Positions 17,389 through 25,512 of a stretch of DNA of 27,719 nucleotides are shown one piece after another. The position numbers were made by a program, and so were the translations under genes. The notes under the pieces are model-generated. The model had not been told where the DNA came from and made no database searches. It saw only the letters and a list, made by a program, of their open reading frames with translations. Within the stretch, counting starts at the first letter, position 1, and each line of letters begins with the position of its first letter. Origin of the DNA: CANLBN01 sp047638515 (GTDB taxonomy: Bacteria > Pseudomonadota > Gammaproteobacteria > Pseudomonadales > Cellvibrionaceae); assembly GCA_047638515.1 (NCBI GenBank), contig JBLIME010000009.1, positions 1 to 27,719 on the forward strand, read 5' to 3'.

Positions 17389-17482
17389 AATTGAAGTGTC
17401 ATAATTGAGGTCTGATAACTCGACTGTAATAGTTGAGATAGCATAGTTGTAACGGCGTAGTTGTAACCGCGTAGTTAAACTG
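17385..17482. repeat. 14-bp degenerate tandem array over the queF start
   Basis: Seven contiguous 14-bp units. Units 1 and 2 (tcataattgaagtg and tcataattgaggtc) match at 12 of 14 positions, as do units 5 and 6 (gcatagttgtaacg and gcgtagttgtaacc). The middle units are more worn, but ATA near positions 3-5 and TTG near 7-9 persist. Unit 1 contains the queF start codon, unit 2 a second ATG exactly 14 bases upstream. A similar array lies over the bamC start. Confidence 0.75.
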
Positions 17483-17582
17483 CCGGCAGTGGTGGTTTCA
17501 ATCTAGTAGGCCAAGCTTCGCAACAACTGGCATGAACTAGCGACTGTAACAAACTATCTCGAGATGGCATGTCGTGCATTTT

Positions 17583-18356
17583 TTATGCGCGCAGACGTGT
17601 CCCATGAGCTAATAGATACAGGCAAGCACATGAAAGCAGTATAATAAACCCAGTCACACCAAAAAATGCAGTGACGATATTAATATCGGACGCGCCCAAG
17701 ATACCGTATCGAAACGCATTAACCATATATAAAATAGGATTGAGTTGCGACACGCCCTGCCAAAATTCAGGCAGTAGCTTTATGGAGTAAAAAACACCTC
17801 CCAAATAAGTTAGTGGGGTTAATATAAAAGTAGGGATTATAGAGATATCGTCAAAACCTTTGGCAAATAATGCATTCAGGAACCCCGCTAGGGCAAACAC
17901 GACCGAGGTTAAAAATACGATACAGATAGTTACCGGTAGATTATGAACCGATAGGTCGGTAAAAAACATCGATACGACAGTGACAATAAAACCCACCAAT
18001 AACCCACGAATCACACCACCAAAAACGTAGCCAAATAGTATGATGTAATTGGGCGTCGGCGACACTAATATCTCTTCGATACTTTTTTGGAATTTGACAC
18101 TAAAAAAAGAGCTGACGACATTACCGTAAGAGTTGGTGATGATTGACATCATAATTAAACCGGGAACAACGAATTCAACGTAACTGAAGCCACCCATGTC
18201 ACCAATACGTGAACCAATTAATTTACCAAAAATAACAAAATAAAGTGTCATGGTAATAACTGGCGGGATTAAGGTTTGCACCCAAATACGCATAAAGCGC
18301 ACAATTTCTCTACGAATAATCGTCGACAGGGCAATCCATTTTTCTTGCAAGGTCAT
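17583..18356 (-). CDS. yadH: ABC-2 type permease YadH
   Basis: 257 residues, about six membrane helices, collinear with E. coli YadH (256). Distinctive matches include REIVRFMRIWVQTLIPPVIT, the GSRIGDMGGFSY loop, FVVPGLIMMS, FDDISIIPTFILTPLTYLGG and NPILYMVNAFRYG. It pairs with the ATPase YadG, encoded just upstream with six bases between genes; the AAGGA ribosome-binding site overlaps the yadG stop, so translation is probably coupled. The exported substrate of YadGH is not established. Gene order queF, yadH, yadG resembles P. aeruginosa PA2806, PA2811, PA2812. Confidence 0.93.
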   Translation of the reverse strand: MTLQEKWIALSTIIRREIVRFMRIWVQTLIPPVITMTLYFVIFGKLIGSRIGDMGGFSYVEFVVPGLIMMSIITNSYGNVVSSFFSVKFQKSIEEILVSPTPNYIILFGYVFGGVIRGLLVGFIVTVVSMFFTDLSVHNLPVTICIVFLTSVVFALAGFLNALFAKGFDDISIIPTFILTPLTYLGGVFYSIKLLPEFWQGVSQLNPILYMVNAFRYGILGASDINIVTAFFGVTGFIILLSCACLYLLAHGTRLRA

Positions 18357-18362
18357 TACTAC

Positions 18363-19283
18363 TTATCCTTTATCGTTCTTGACTAATGATAGAAATAATT
18401 CTTCAAGTCGATTACTTTTATTGCGCATACTGGTTACTTGAATATCTTTTTCGTTTAAGCACTGAAACACATAATTAAGTGACGTGCCTTTTTTGACAAC
18501 AACCTCTAAAGTGAAATTATCAATCAGCGTCGAGTCACAGTGCTGTAGTATCGGTGCAGTTGTCAGTTTATTGGTCAAATCAAAAATAAGTGTCTCTTTA
18601 TCTAGACGTTGCAGTAAGGATTTCATACTGGTGCTCTCAATGATTTCACCCCCATCGATGATAGCGATATTACGACACAAGCTCTCCGCTTCTTCGAGAT
18701 AGTGCGTCGTTAAGATAATAGTTGTCCCCTGTGTATTGATTGCTTTTAAAAACGTCCACATAGAGCGTCTTAGTTCGATATCAACTCCCGCTGTAGGCTC
18801 ATCCAAGATCAACAGTTTGGGTTCGTGCACAAGTGCGCGCGCAATCATCAACCGACGCTTCATACCCCCCGACAAGCTGCGCGAGATCTCGTCGCGCTTA
18901 TCCCACAGACTCAGTTGTCTTAAGTACTTTTCGGCACGCTCTGCGCATAGGGCTCTCGACAACCCAAAGTAGCCACCTTGGTTAGCAACGATGTCGAACA
19001 CCTTCTCAAACTGATTAAAATTAAACTCTTGAGGCACAATACCAATACATTTCTTTGCAGCTGAAAAATCAGCATCAATATCGTGATCGAAGATACGTAT
19101 AGAACCCGCAGATTTAAGCGCTAGAGAGCAAATTACACTGATCGTTGTCGACTTACCGGCACCATTGGGACCCAGTAGTGCAAAAAAATCGCCCTCGCTG
19201 ACATCGAGATCAATACCTTTTAATGCTTCAAAGCCATTGCTGTAGACTTTCTTAAGCGACTTTATAGAGAGTGCAGTGGGCAT
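18363..19283 (-). CDS. yadG: ABC transporter ATP-binding protein YadG
   Basis: 306 residues (E. coli 308). Walker A GPNGAGKST, Q-loop VPQEFNFN, signature LSGGMKRRLMIARAL, Walker B LLILDEPTAGVDIELRRSMW, and the H-loop TTHYLEEAE. The C-terminal part (STSMKSLLQRL, and MRNKSNRLEELFLSLV at the end) is characteristic of YadG. First gene of a yadG-yadH unit. No good ribosome-binding site is seen before the ATG. It is paralogous to the plus-strand ATPase at 7200-8180 but much closer to E. coli YadG. Confidence 0.93.
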   Translation of the reverse strand: MPTALSIKSLKKVYSNGFEALKGIDLDVSEGDFFALLGPNGAGKSTTISVICSLALKSAGSIRIFDHDIDADFSAAKKCIGIVPQEFNFNQFEKVFDIVANQGGYFGLSRALCAERAEKYLRQLSLWDKRDEISRSLSGGMKRRLMIARALVHEPKLLILDEPTAGVDIELRRSMWTFLKAINTQGTTIILTTHYLEEAESLCRNIAIIDGGEIIESTSMKSLLQRLDKETLIFDLTNKLTTAPILQHCDSTLIDNFTLEVVVKKGTSLNYVFQCLNEKDIQVTSMRNKSNRLEELFLSLVKNDKG

Positions 19284-19442
19284 AATAGTTATCGTAACGC
19301 TGGTAGTATTGAGTAATGAAAAAGGCCATGCTTAGAGTGACAACATGCTTTTTGAAAGATGTTAACAAGCTTTTGAACAAGGATGATGACTTAGGTAACG
19401 TACTTTAGATAGAATGTCGTTTTAACGAGATTATTTGATTTT

Positions 19443-19889
19443 ATGCATTATACGCAATACTTTACTTATCATGTAGATCTACTCCGACAATTTAAAGAAA
19501 ATATAAGTCAGGATCGGCTTTATCAGGTTGATATCGATGAACTGAGCGACAACGACCAGCAATTCATGAGTACTTTGGATAAAATTTGCGCTGCAGAAAC
19601 CTACTCCGAGGAAATGAGTGAACAGGGTCAATGGTTAGTCGGGCAAATTGTTAATGGTTACAATCACTTGTTGATTGCTTTCTCTAGAGACCTTCTGTGG
19701 TTTTTTGGGGGCTCCTGCCTGCATTTTATGCCCGATCAGGAGATCGACTTTTATCAGCAACTCGACGAGCTGCGCTTCGCTGCCGAGAATCAAGACCAGC
19801 CTTTTGACTTCGTCATTGCGAAACAGTTTTTAAAGGATAAAGGTGTTGCGCCTCCATCGACAACACCCACTTTCACGATAGGGCAGTAA
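19443..19889 (+). CDS. PA2817-like conserved protein, unknown function
   Basis: 148 residues, acidic, soluble, no signal peptide. The central stretch (SEQGQWLVGQIVNGYNHLL, LLWFFGGSCLHFMPDQEI) and the small Y-H-L-rich N-terminus resemble the PA2817 family of Pseudomonas and relatives, for which I know no function. The neighbourhood supports this, since yadG and queF homologues lie close by in P. aeruginosa as well. The gene ends two bases before the hydroxyacid dehydrogenase start, so they form one operon. No catalytic motif is visible. Family assignment is from memory of the pattern and should be treated as probable. Confidence 0.72.
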   Translation: MHYTQYFTYHVDLLRQFKENISQDRLYQVDIDELSDNDQQFMSTLDKICAAETYSEEMSEQGQWLVGQIVNGYNHLLIAFSRDLLWFFGGSCLHFMPDQEIDFYQQLDELRFAAENQDQPFDFVIAKQFLKDKGVAPPSTTPTFTIGQ

Positions 19890-19891
19890 CC

Positions 19892-20854
19892 ATGAGTACA
19901 AAAATTGTATTTCTCGATAAGGGCTCAATTCCCGCTCATATTTCTTTTGAAAAAATGCGCCACCCGCATCAATGGATCGAACACGACAAAACTTCTTCCG
20001 GTGATATCGTTGCGCGCTGTATTGACGCGGATATAATAGTTACTAATAAAGTCGTGCTGACCGCCGAAATTATTGCGACACTACCTGCCCTCAAGCATAT
20101 TGCTGTCATCGCTACGGGTTTTAATAATGTCGATACCGAATACTGCAAAACTCACACGATCAGCGTCAGTAATACACCAGGCTACTCGGTCACCTCGGTG
20201 CCCGAACACACCTTTGCTTTAATTTTTAGTCTGCGCCGACACTTATTTGCCTATCATAACTCGGTGATGGCAGGTGACTGGACCCAGGCGGCGCATTTTC
20301 ATGGTTATTTAACTCAAACCTTTGATCTAAAAGGTGCTCAGCTAGGAATTATTGGCGGTGGCAGCTTAGGACAAGCTACCGCAGCGATGGGGCGTGCATT
20401 AGGTCTTAAGGTTGTTTTTGCCGATAGAAAAAATCAACCGCTTTCCAATAAACCGGACTACCTCGCTTTTGATGAACTCATCAGTAGTAGCGATATAATC
20501 TCACTACACTGCCCGCTCAACGCTGCAACTGAAAATTTAATTAAGCTGACTGAATTTCACAAGATGAAATCAAATGCCCTATTGATCAACACCGCCCGCG
20601 GCGGCCTTGTCAATGAAGCGGATCTAGTGGTCGCTCTTAATGAAAATATGATTGCCGGAGCAGGCTTTGATGTAGCAACTAACGAGCCCATCCCTCAAGA
20701 CAATATCTTATTATCGCTTAAAGGCAATCCAAACTTTGTCTTAACGCCTCATGTTGGTTGGAGTAGCGACTCGTCACTGCAATGTCAGGCCGACATGGTA
20801 GTTAAGAACATAGAGAGCTTTCTTGAAGACAAACCATTGCACCTAGTCACCTAA
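19892..20854 (+). CDS. D-2-hydroxyacid dehydrogenase (NAD-type)
   Basis: 320 residues, a complete D-isomer-specific 2-hydroxyacid dehydrogenase. The Rossmann motif is GIIGGGSLG (152-160), and D178 after the second strand favours NAD(H) over NADP(H). The catalytic trio is present: R236 (NTARGGLVNE), E265 (ATNEPIP) and H287 (TPHVGWSS). It resembles glycerate/hydroxypyruvate reductases (HprA-like), but the exact substrate cannot be settled from sequence. An aggg ribosome-binding site sits inside the end of the preceding gene, two bases away, indicating co-translation. A strong hairpin follows at 20902. Confidence 0.9.
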   Translation: MSTKIVFLDKGSIPAHISFEKMRHPHQWIEHDKTSSGDIVARCIDADIIVTNKVVLTAEIIATLPALKHIAVIATGFNNVDTEYCKTHTISVSNTPGYSVTSVPEHTFALIFSLRRHLFAYHNSVMAGDWTQAAHFHGYLTQTFDLKGAQLGIIGGGSLGQATAAMGRALGLKVVFADRKNQPLSNKPDYLAFDELISSSDIISLHCPLNAATENLIKLTEFHKMKSNALLINTARGGLVNEADLVVALNENMIAGAGFDVATNEPIPQDNILLSLKGNPNFVLTPHVGWSSDSSLQCQADMVVKNIESFLEDKPLHLVT

Positions 20855-20901
20855 ACTAATCATTCAGTAGCGACATCTATTCGTGACGCCTAGACCAGCG
20901 T

Positions 20902-20939
20902 CCAGCTTAAACCGCTAGCAAACTAGTGGTTTAAGCTGG
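20902..20939. terminator. 17-bp hairpin between convergent genes
   Basis: Arms ccagcttaaaccgctag (20902-20918) and ctagtggtttaagctgg (20923-20939) pair at all 17 positions, counting one G-U wobble, around a caaa loop. It sits between the stops of two convergent genes, a usual place for a shared terminator, but neither side has a U-tract. Confidence 0.5.
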
Positions 20940-20953
20940 CAAGCTGAGTTCAG

Positions 20954-21862
20954 TCATTCATGTCCTTGTGTTAATAGGTAAGGTTCTAATAAGTGTGCCC
21001 AACCTTGTGAGATTTGCCGATATTCATCGATACATATGAGCCCTCGGTCGTCTGAAAAGCCAATGCGACGCTTTAGTGTCTGATAACTTGCAGGATCGCT
21101 GCCATAGACATGACACATGATCTGATAGTGCCTTTGAATGTTTAAGCTATGCTCACCCATAAAGTCCCATTTACGTAAATTTTTTATTGGCTCGCGGTCA
21201 AGCTTATAAAGCTCGGCAGTATGCTCAACTCTAATTGCGCCGCCACGGGCATACTGAAGCATTAGCACGGTTGCTAAGGCATCAACTGCATCTTCCTCAC
21301 GTCCGACGATGGGGATGTCGTACATAGCAATTAACAAATGTCCCAACTCGTGCAACACCGTGTGTAAAACCACATCGGCAACAGCCTGATTAACCAAATC
21401 GCCTTTACCCGCTTGTATAAAGAGCTCGCGCGCCTCTTTAAAAAACGTAAACGGTATAAAAATAATTTTCTCGCCAGTATCTGCATACACGGCACGACCG
21501 GCACCGATGACCAGCTCTATAGAGTGCTTTAACTGAAAGCGATTATTGATGAAGCCAACGACAGCATCCAGTACATTTTTATTACTGCTAGCCGCTGTCT
21601 GATAATGCGCTGGCTGATCGTCCATCATGACAGTAACAGCGAAGTTGTTGAAACTCGAGTTCGCCTGTGTCGATGTTTTAGAACCACGGTCAATAAAGAG
21701 CGCGCCACCGGGTAGACTTTTTACCCAACGAAGTATCTCGACTTCTTCAGCTGAAGAAGGCTCTTCATATTTTAAGCTAACACTCGACAGCGCAAAGACG
21801 TTGTTCACCAAAATAATGAAAACGATGCTGAAACTTACGCTTAAAATAATACTAATTTTCAT
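20954..21862 (-). CDS. DUF4344 family putative metallopeptidase, exported
   Basis: 302 residues. Residues 1-24 form a signal peptide or membrane anchor (ISIILSVSFSIVFIILVNNVFA). The zinc motif HELGH is at 171-175, with the downstream acidic cluster GREEDAVDALAT (187-198) as in the DUF4344 family, where a Glu or Asp here is the likely third ligand. Family members are predicted periplasmic zinc peptidases with no known substrate. Many HExxH proteins of this type have a long N-terminal region with no other domain, as seen here. It stands alone, convergent with the dehydrogenase gene, and is preceded by a 173-bp gap. Confidence 0.85.
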   Translation of the reverse strand: MKISIILSVSFSIVFIILVNNVFALSSVSLKYEEPSSAEEVEILRWVKSLPGGALFIDRGSKTSTQANSSFNNFAVTVMMDDQPAHYQTAASSNKNVLDAVVGFINNRFQLKHSIELVIGAGRAVYADTGEKIIFIPFTFFKEARELFIQAGKGDLVNQAVADVVLHTVLHELGHLLIAMYDIPIVGREEDAVDALATVLMLQYARGGAIRVEHTAELYKLDREPIKNLRKWDFMGEHSLNIQRHYQIMCHVYGSDPASYQTLKRRIGFSDDRGLICIDEYRQISQGWAHLLEPYLLTQGHE

Positions 21863-22035
21863 GTCTGTGCTCTAGCTGTTATCGATATTCGAGTTAATGT
21901 CTTTGATAGAGAACCCGTTTAATTCATAAGCTCATGAATCCATCTATTCATTGTTTAATAAGTTATCGTGTGGAATCGTTAATGTGGACGTCTAGTGAGT
22001 TATTCCTCTAATCAGCTATTTAATGAGCTCTACAA

Positions 22036-22866
22036 CTAGCTGTCCGGCATCTTTGCAATCGGGTAGATGTCGTAGCGACTGGATTTTCCCTCGAGCACTA
22101 GACTTGCTTTCGGTAGTTTTTTTTCGGGGAATTGCTCGGCAATACTTAAAGCTTTTCGTGGCCGCTTTATCACAACACGATATTTCGCCTTAGTTAGTGC
22201 CAGCGCCAGCAATTCGCCCGCATCGATATCACCATCGACTAAGCTTTGGAACACCGCCATATTTTTTTTGACTAGCGCGCTCTTTTCGCGCTCGGGAAAC
22301 ATAGGGTCAACATAAATAACATCGGGGATTGACGCGATCGCAGACTCGCTAGTGCTCAAATACGTGAGTGAATCTTGACAGATGGCAGACATCCGACTAA
22401 CGATCGTCTGTAAATCGGCCTGTGCATTTTTCTCCGCTCGCAAGAGCCCATCATTCAACAATTCAAAAATAACGGGAACTCGCTCTAATAATTTTACCTT
22501 GCAGCCAAGCGTCGCCAAGACAAAACCATCTTGACCAAGGCCCGCTGTCACATCGAGAACATAGGGTCGATAACTACCTTTTAAGCCGACAGCTTTTGCG
22601 ATGAGTTGATTTTTACCGCCCCCAAACAAGCGCCGATGTGCATTCGCACCCTCCATAAAATCTACCATAATTGGATTGGGCACACCTTTACCAGTAAAGT
22701 GCAGCGCTAAACCTTTAGCCGTGATGCATAACAACAAATTACCACCGTCAAGTAACGCTGGGGGCGTTTTAATAATGGTTAAGTTAGTTTTATAGGCAAG
22801 ATGGTTAGTGAGCGCCAAGAAGACTGCCGACTCTGATAAAAAAGAATGGATACCAAGAATATTCAT
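22036..22866 (-). CDS. rsmJ: 16S rRNA m2G1516 methyltransferase RsmJ
   Basis: 276 residues (E. coli YhiQ/RsmJ has 250). It methylates N2 of G1516 in 16S rRNA. The SAM-binding motif is LDVTAGLGQDGFVLA (104-118), preceded by the family block GANAHRRLFGGGKNQLIAKAVGLK, and the catalytic-site motif IYVDPMFPEREKSALVKKNM is diagnostic. The N-terminal 65 residues are slightly longer than in E. coli but contain no other methionine start. No strong ribosome-binding site. A 91-bp gap separates it from the PilZ gene upstream on the same strand. Confidence 0.95.
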   Translation of the reverse strand: MNILGIHSFLSESAVFLALTNHLAYKTNLTIIKTPPALLDGGNLLLCITAKGLALHFTGKGVPNPIMVDFMEGANAHRRLFGGGKNQLIAKAVGLKGSYRPYVLDVTAGLGQDGFVLATLGCKVKLLERVPVIFELLNDGLLRAEKNAQADLQTIVSRMSAICQDSLTYLSTSESAIASIPDVIYVDPMFPEREKSALVKKNMAVFQSLVDGDIDAGELLALALTKAKYRVVIKRPRKALSIAEQFPEKKLPKASLVLEGKSSRYDIYPIAKMPDS

Positions 22867-22957
22867 TAATGAGGGATTTGAAATAATAAAGTGTGAAGTT
22901 CAGAAAGACCAACTGTTCATTATTTGATGAATCTAGACCAGTTAAACTCGTGACCAC

Positions 22958-23272
22958 TCAGGCGAACATTAGACCGACAGTATTACGCATATGATGCATG
23001 ACTTTCATGTCTACAGGCTCTCTATTAACCGCTCCACTCATCTTAATAAACCGCACTTTGACCGCAGTGCCTAGAGGTGGTATTGGATGATTCTCAATTT
23101 TCACCGAAACCCCATCATCAGATATATCGCCCGTCGATCCAATAATTGTGCCTATTGAAGGATGCGTAATTTCAACACGAATAAACAAGGACTTACGCTC
23201 TGTTCTTCTGCGCTCGTCTCCGTTGTGCATTTTAGAAGGGTCACTACTAATGCCAGTTATAAACGTTATCAT
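22958..23272 (-). CDS. Single-domain PilZ protein (c-di-GMP binding)
   Basis: 104 residues, one PilZ domain. Both c-di-GMP contact motifs are intact: R22-x3-R26 within RRRTERKS, and D49-x-S51-x2-G54 in DISDDGVSV. A stand-alone PilZ domain usually acts as an adaptor that binds a partner protein; no pilus, cellulose or diguanylate cyclase gene lies nearby to suggest which. The second methionine (MHNGDERRRTER, 14 codons in) would give a more typical N-terminus, and neither start has a clear ribosome-binding site. It sits between rsmJ and the MBL hydrolase, where P. aeruginosa would have purC next to the MBL gene. Confidence 0.9.
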   Translation of the reverse strand: MITFITGISSDPSKMHNGDERRRTERKSLFIRVEITHPSIGTIIGSTGDISDDGVSVKIENHPIPPLGTAVKVRFIKMSGAVNREPVDMKVMHHMRNTVGLMFA

Positions 23273-23438
23273 TTTTAAGATCTACTGTGTGAGAGGCTGT
23301 ATTCAATCCATCAATTCACTTCGCGCCATAAAAGGTTCAAACGCACACACTATTTTATAAAAATAACCGAATAAGCATTAAAATGCAAATTAATGGAATA
23401 ACATAAGCTCTTAATTTTAAACGCTTTCACCTTATTTT

Positions 23439-24194
23439 TTACAAACTTATCCAATCAAAACCTTCATCTTGGCAAGCGTAATAAACATTGTCGATAGGAG
23501 CACTGATGTGCGCAAAGGCTGCTTGAGCTAAAGCTAGCGTATTGTTTTGATGGCTAATATGAGCCACTACCAGTTGTTTTAACTTAGATCGATCGACGCG
23601 AGTTAAAAATTCTGCTGCCTGCCTGTTATTTAAATGTCCCCAAGGACCGCCAACACGCTCTTTTAAAGAGGCTGGATAAGCACCCGAGGCTAGCATCAGC
23701 GAGTCGTGGTTAGCCTCTAAGACAAGCCCATCACAGGACTGATAATGCATTTCAACATGCGGTGTAATACTGCCCAGATCGGTCAGAATACCCAACCGTA
23801 AATCGTTGACTTCAAATACAAATTGAGCCGGTTCACTGGCATCGTGGGGCACGGCGACAGGTGTTACATTAATCGATTTAATAGAGAAAGGTAGATAATT
23901 TTTGATCAACACAATGTCGGGTAAGACGCCAATATTGCGACTGCGATGTGTGCCTGGCGTCATATAGACGGGCAATTCATACTTTCTCGCCAGGGGGCCC
24001 ACACCGCCGAGATGATCGCCGTGTTCATGGGTAACAATAATGGCATCTAGCTGGTCGGGGGATACCTTTAGACGATCTAGGCGTTTAAGCGTTTGCTTTA
24101 AAGTAAAACCACAATCGACTAAAAGCATACAGTCGTCGCTGCGTATTAACGTACCATTACCCTTACTGCCACTACCTAGCGAAGAAAACTGCAT
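23439..24194 (-). CDS. MBL-fold metallo-hydrolase, YycJ/PA1012-like
   Basis: 251 residues. The metallo-beta-lactamase motif THEHGDHLGG (55-64) supplies H56, H58, D60 and H61, and HISHQN near the C-terminus supplies a further histidine. The N-terminal FSSLGSGSKGNGTLI is typical of the YycJ/WalJ-like branch, some members of which are reported nucleases; activity here is unproven. In P. aeruginosa the homologue follows dapA-bamC (PA1010-PA1012), the same order as here. The start is supported by gag six bases before the ATG. The gap to bamC is 76 bases, so co-transcription is likely. Confidence 0.9.
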   Translation of the reverse strand: MQFSSLGSGSKGNGTLIRSDDCMLLVDCGFTLKQTLKRLDRLKVSPDQLDAIIVTHEHGDHLGGVGPLARKYELPVYMTPGTHRSRNIGVLPDIVLIKNYLPFSIKSINVTPVAVPHDASEPAQFVFEVNDLRLGILTDLGSITPHVEMHYQSCDGLVLEANHDSLMLASGAYPASLKERVGGPWGHLNNRQAAEFLTRVDRSKLKQLVVAHISHQNNTLALAQAAFAHISAPIDNVYYACQDEGFDWISL

Positions 24195-24270
24195 ACAGAC
24201 TCAATTAATGGATACTTATTTTTGGAATTTAACTGTAGAGCATCGTTAAGTTGTTCTTAACCGTCGAACG

Positions 24271-25413
24271 TTAAAATAGGCGAAGACGAATATCATCAAG
24301 TATATTTTTAGCGACCTCGGCCTCGAGTACTTTGCCGTAGCCGTCCCTTAAATAAAGCAACTGAGAGCCATCGTGAGGCTTTATGACCAACAAAAACCCC
24401 GGAACATTCGCAAGCCTTGGTTGCTTGTCTCGTACCAGTTCTTCATCACCAAAAAACAATTCATTGACACCTGGATTATTCGGTAGGTGCGTGACAACCT
24501 CTTCAACCGAGTAGGGGCTCTTGTTGTTGTCCCGAGGATTTTGCTTAGCACTTAAAAAACCAAAAAAACCGCGCCGCTGGTTGCCTGCTGCATATTGATC
24601 AAAATACAGCAAGCCTTTGGCTAGATCACTATCGTAGGTTAGGAAGCCCTCGCTTGACAAAGCTTTTACCAACGCCTGGTACGCTCTTACGGTCGCGACG
24701 TTTAAGCGCAACACAGGATCGTCATTAACAATCGAAAGCGCTGATTTTTGCGGTAGGCTAATAGACTCGGCTAAAAAAGAATCACCCACCTCGCTAGGAC
24801 CATCAATTAATTGTGTAACCAGATTAGCCGACATTAACTGCGCGTGCACTCGATCATCACCGACATTACCTTGAAAGGTAGTCCACTCACTCGTTAAGTT
24901 GTTGTCATCTCTTTTTTGATTGCTAAAGTGAATCTCTGTCGTATTATCCTGAAACCCCCGCTCTAGACTCAGGCGATAACGAATGCTGAAGCCTGGCTGA
25001 AGAGTTTCTTTAAACCAGCGTGTCTGCAAGGCTGCATTAGCAACATCAGTCGACTCTAAGTCCACGCCACGCTGCAACCAAAAATCGGTCACTTGTACCC
25101 AGGTCGTTGCCACAGAGCGATCATTTAGCACCCATAATTTATTATCGAGCTGTTGAAGTGAGGCTTGCTGCTCCGAAGCTTGTGTGGCAATAGCGGGCGG
25201 AAACGGCGTTTTAAATACGGTGGGTTGAATGATCTGTTGCTGTGGCAGGCGATAAATCTGTCCCAGACGACTGTCGTCCAAGCCCTCCGGAACTTTAACA
25301 GCCGGGATAGTCTTAGCCCCTAGGTAATCTGGCTGGCGGCTAGCACACGCTGAAAGACCCAATAATAAACTTAAGAGAGAGAGTTTAACTATCCAAAATG
25401 ACACTTGTTTCAT
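24271..25413 (-). CDS. bamC: Outer membrane assembly lipoprotein BamC (NlpB)
   Basis: 380 residues. Lipoprotein signal peptide with lipobox LSAC (Cys23) and Ala at +2, which permits outer-membrane sorting. The unstructured N-terminal stretch (DYLGAKTIPAVKVPEGLDDS) is the segment that binds BamD; two helix-grip domains follow at about 90-230 and 235-380. BamC is an accessory part of the BAM complex that inserts outer-membrane barrels. The start ATG (25411-25413) is in the last unit of a 14-bp repeat array. A second ATG 14 bases upstream opens a minicistron, MKQVL, whose TGA overlaps this ATG, and AGG within it gives the ribosome-binding site. It lies 99 bases after dapA. Confidence 0.93.
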   Translation of the reverse strand: MKQVSFWIVKLSLLSLLLGLSACASRQPDYLGAKTIPAVKVPEGLDDSRLGQIYRLPQQQIIQPTVFKTPFPPAIATQASEQQASLQQLDNKLWVLNDRSVATTWVQVTDFWLQRGVDLESTDVANAALQTRWFKETLQPGFSIRYRLSLERGFQDNTTEIHFSNQKRDDNNLTSEWTTFQGNVGDDRVHAQLMSANLVTQLIDGPSEVGDSFLAESISLPQKSALSIVNDDPVLRLNVATVRAYQALVKALSSEGFLTYDSDLAKGLLYFDQYAAGNQRRGFFGFLSAKQNPRDNNKSPYSVEEVVTHLPNNPGVNELFFGDEELVRDKQPRLANVPGFLLVIKPHDGSQLLYLRDGYGKVLEAEVAKNILDDIRLRLF

Positions 25414-25486
25414 AGCACCTGTTTCATAACTGTTGTCTTAGAACACTTGTTGAATAAGACTTGTTGAATAAGACTTGTTGAATAAG
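25403..25486. repeat. 14-bp tandem array over the bamC start
   Basis: Six contiguous 14-bp units. Three at 25445-25486 are identical (acttgttgaataag). Units at 25403-25416 (acttgtttcatagc) and 25417-25430 (acctgtttcataac) match each other at 12 of 14, with a worn unit between them and the perfect set. A possible seventh worn unit runs to 25500. The gene-proximal unit contains the bamC start codon and the next one a second ATG. Period, position and consensus resemble the queF array. Confidence 0.88.
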
Positions 25487-25512
25487 ATTGCTTTCGTAAA
25501 ATCATACACATC

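Noticed and set aside
24245..24261. Hairpin gttaag-ttgtt-cttaac between bamC and the MBL gene
   Set aside because: Only six AT-rich pairs and no U-tract; too weak to call a terminator, and the genes are probably co-transcribed.
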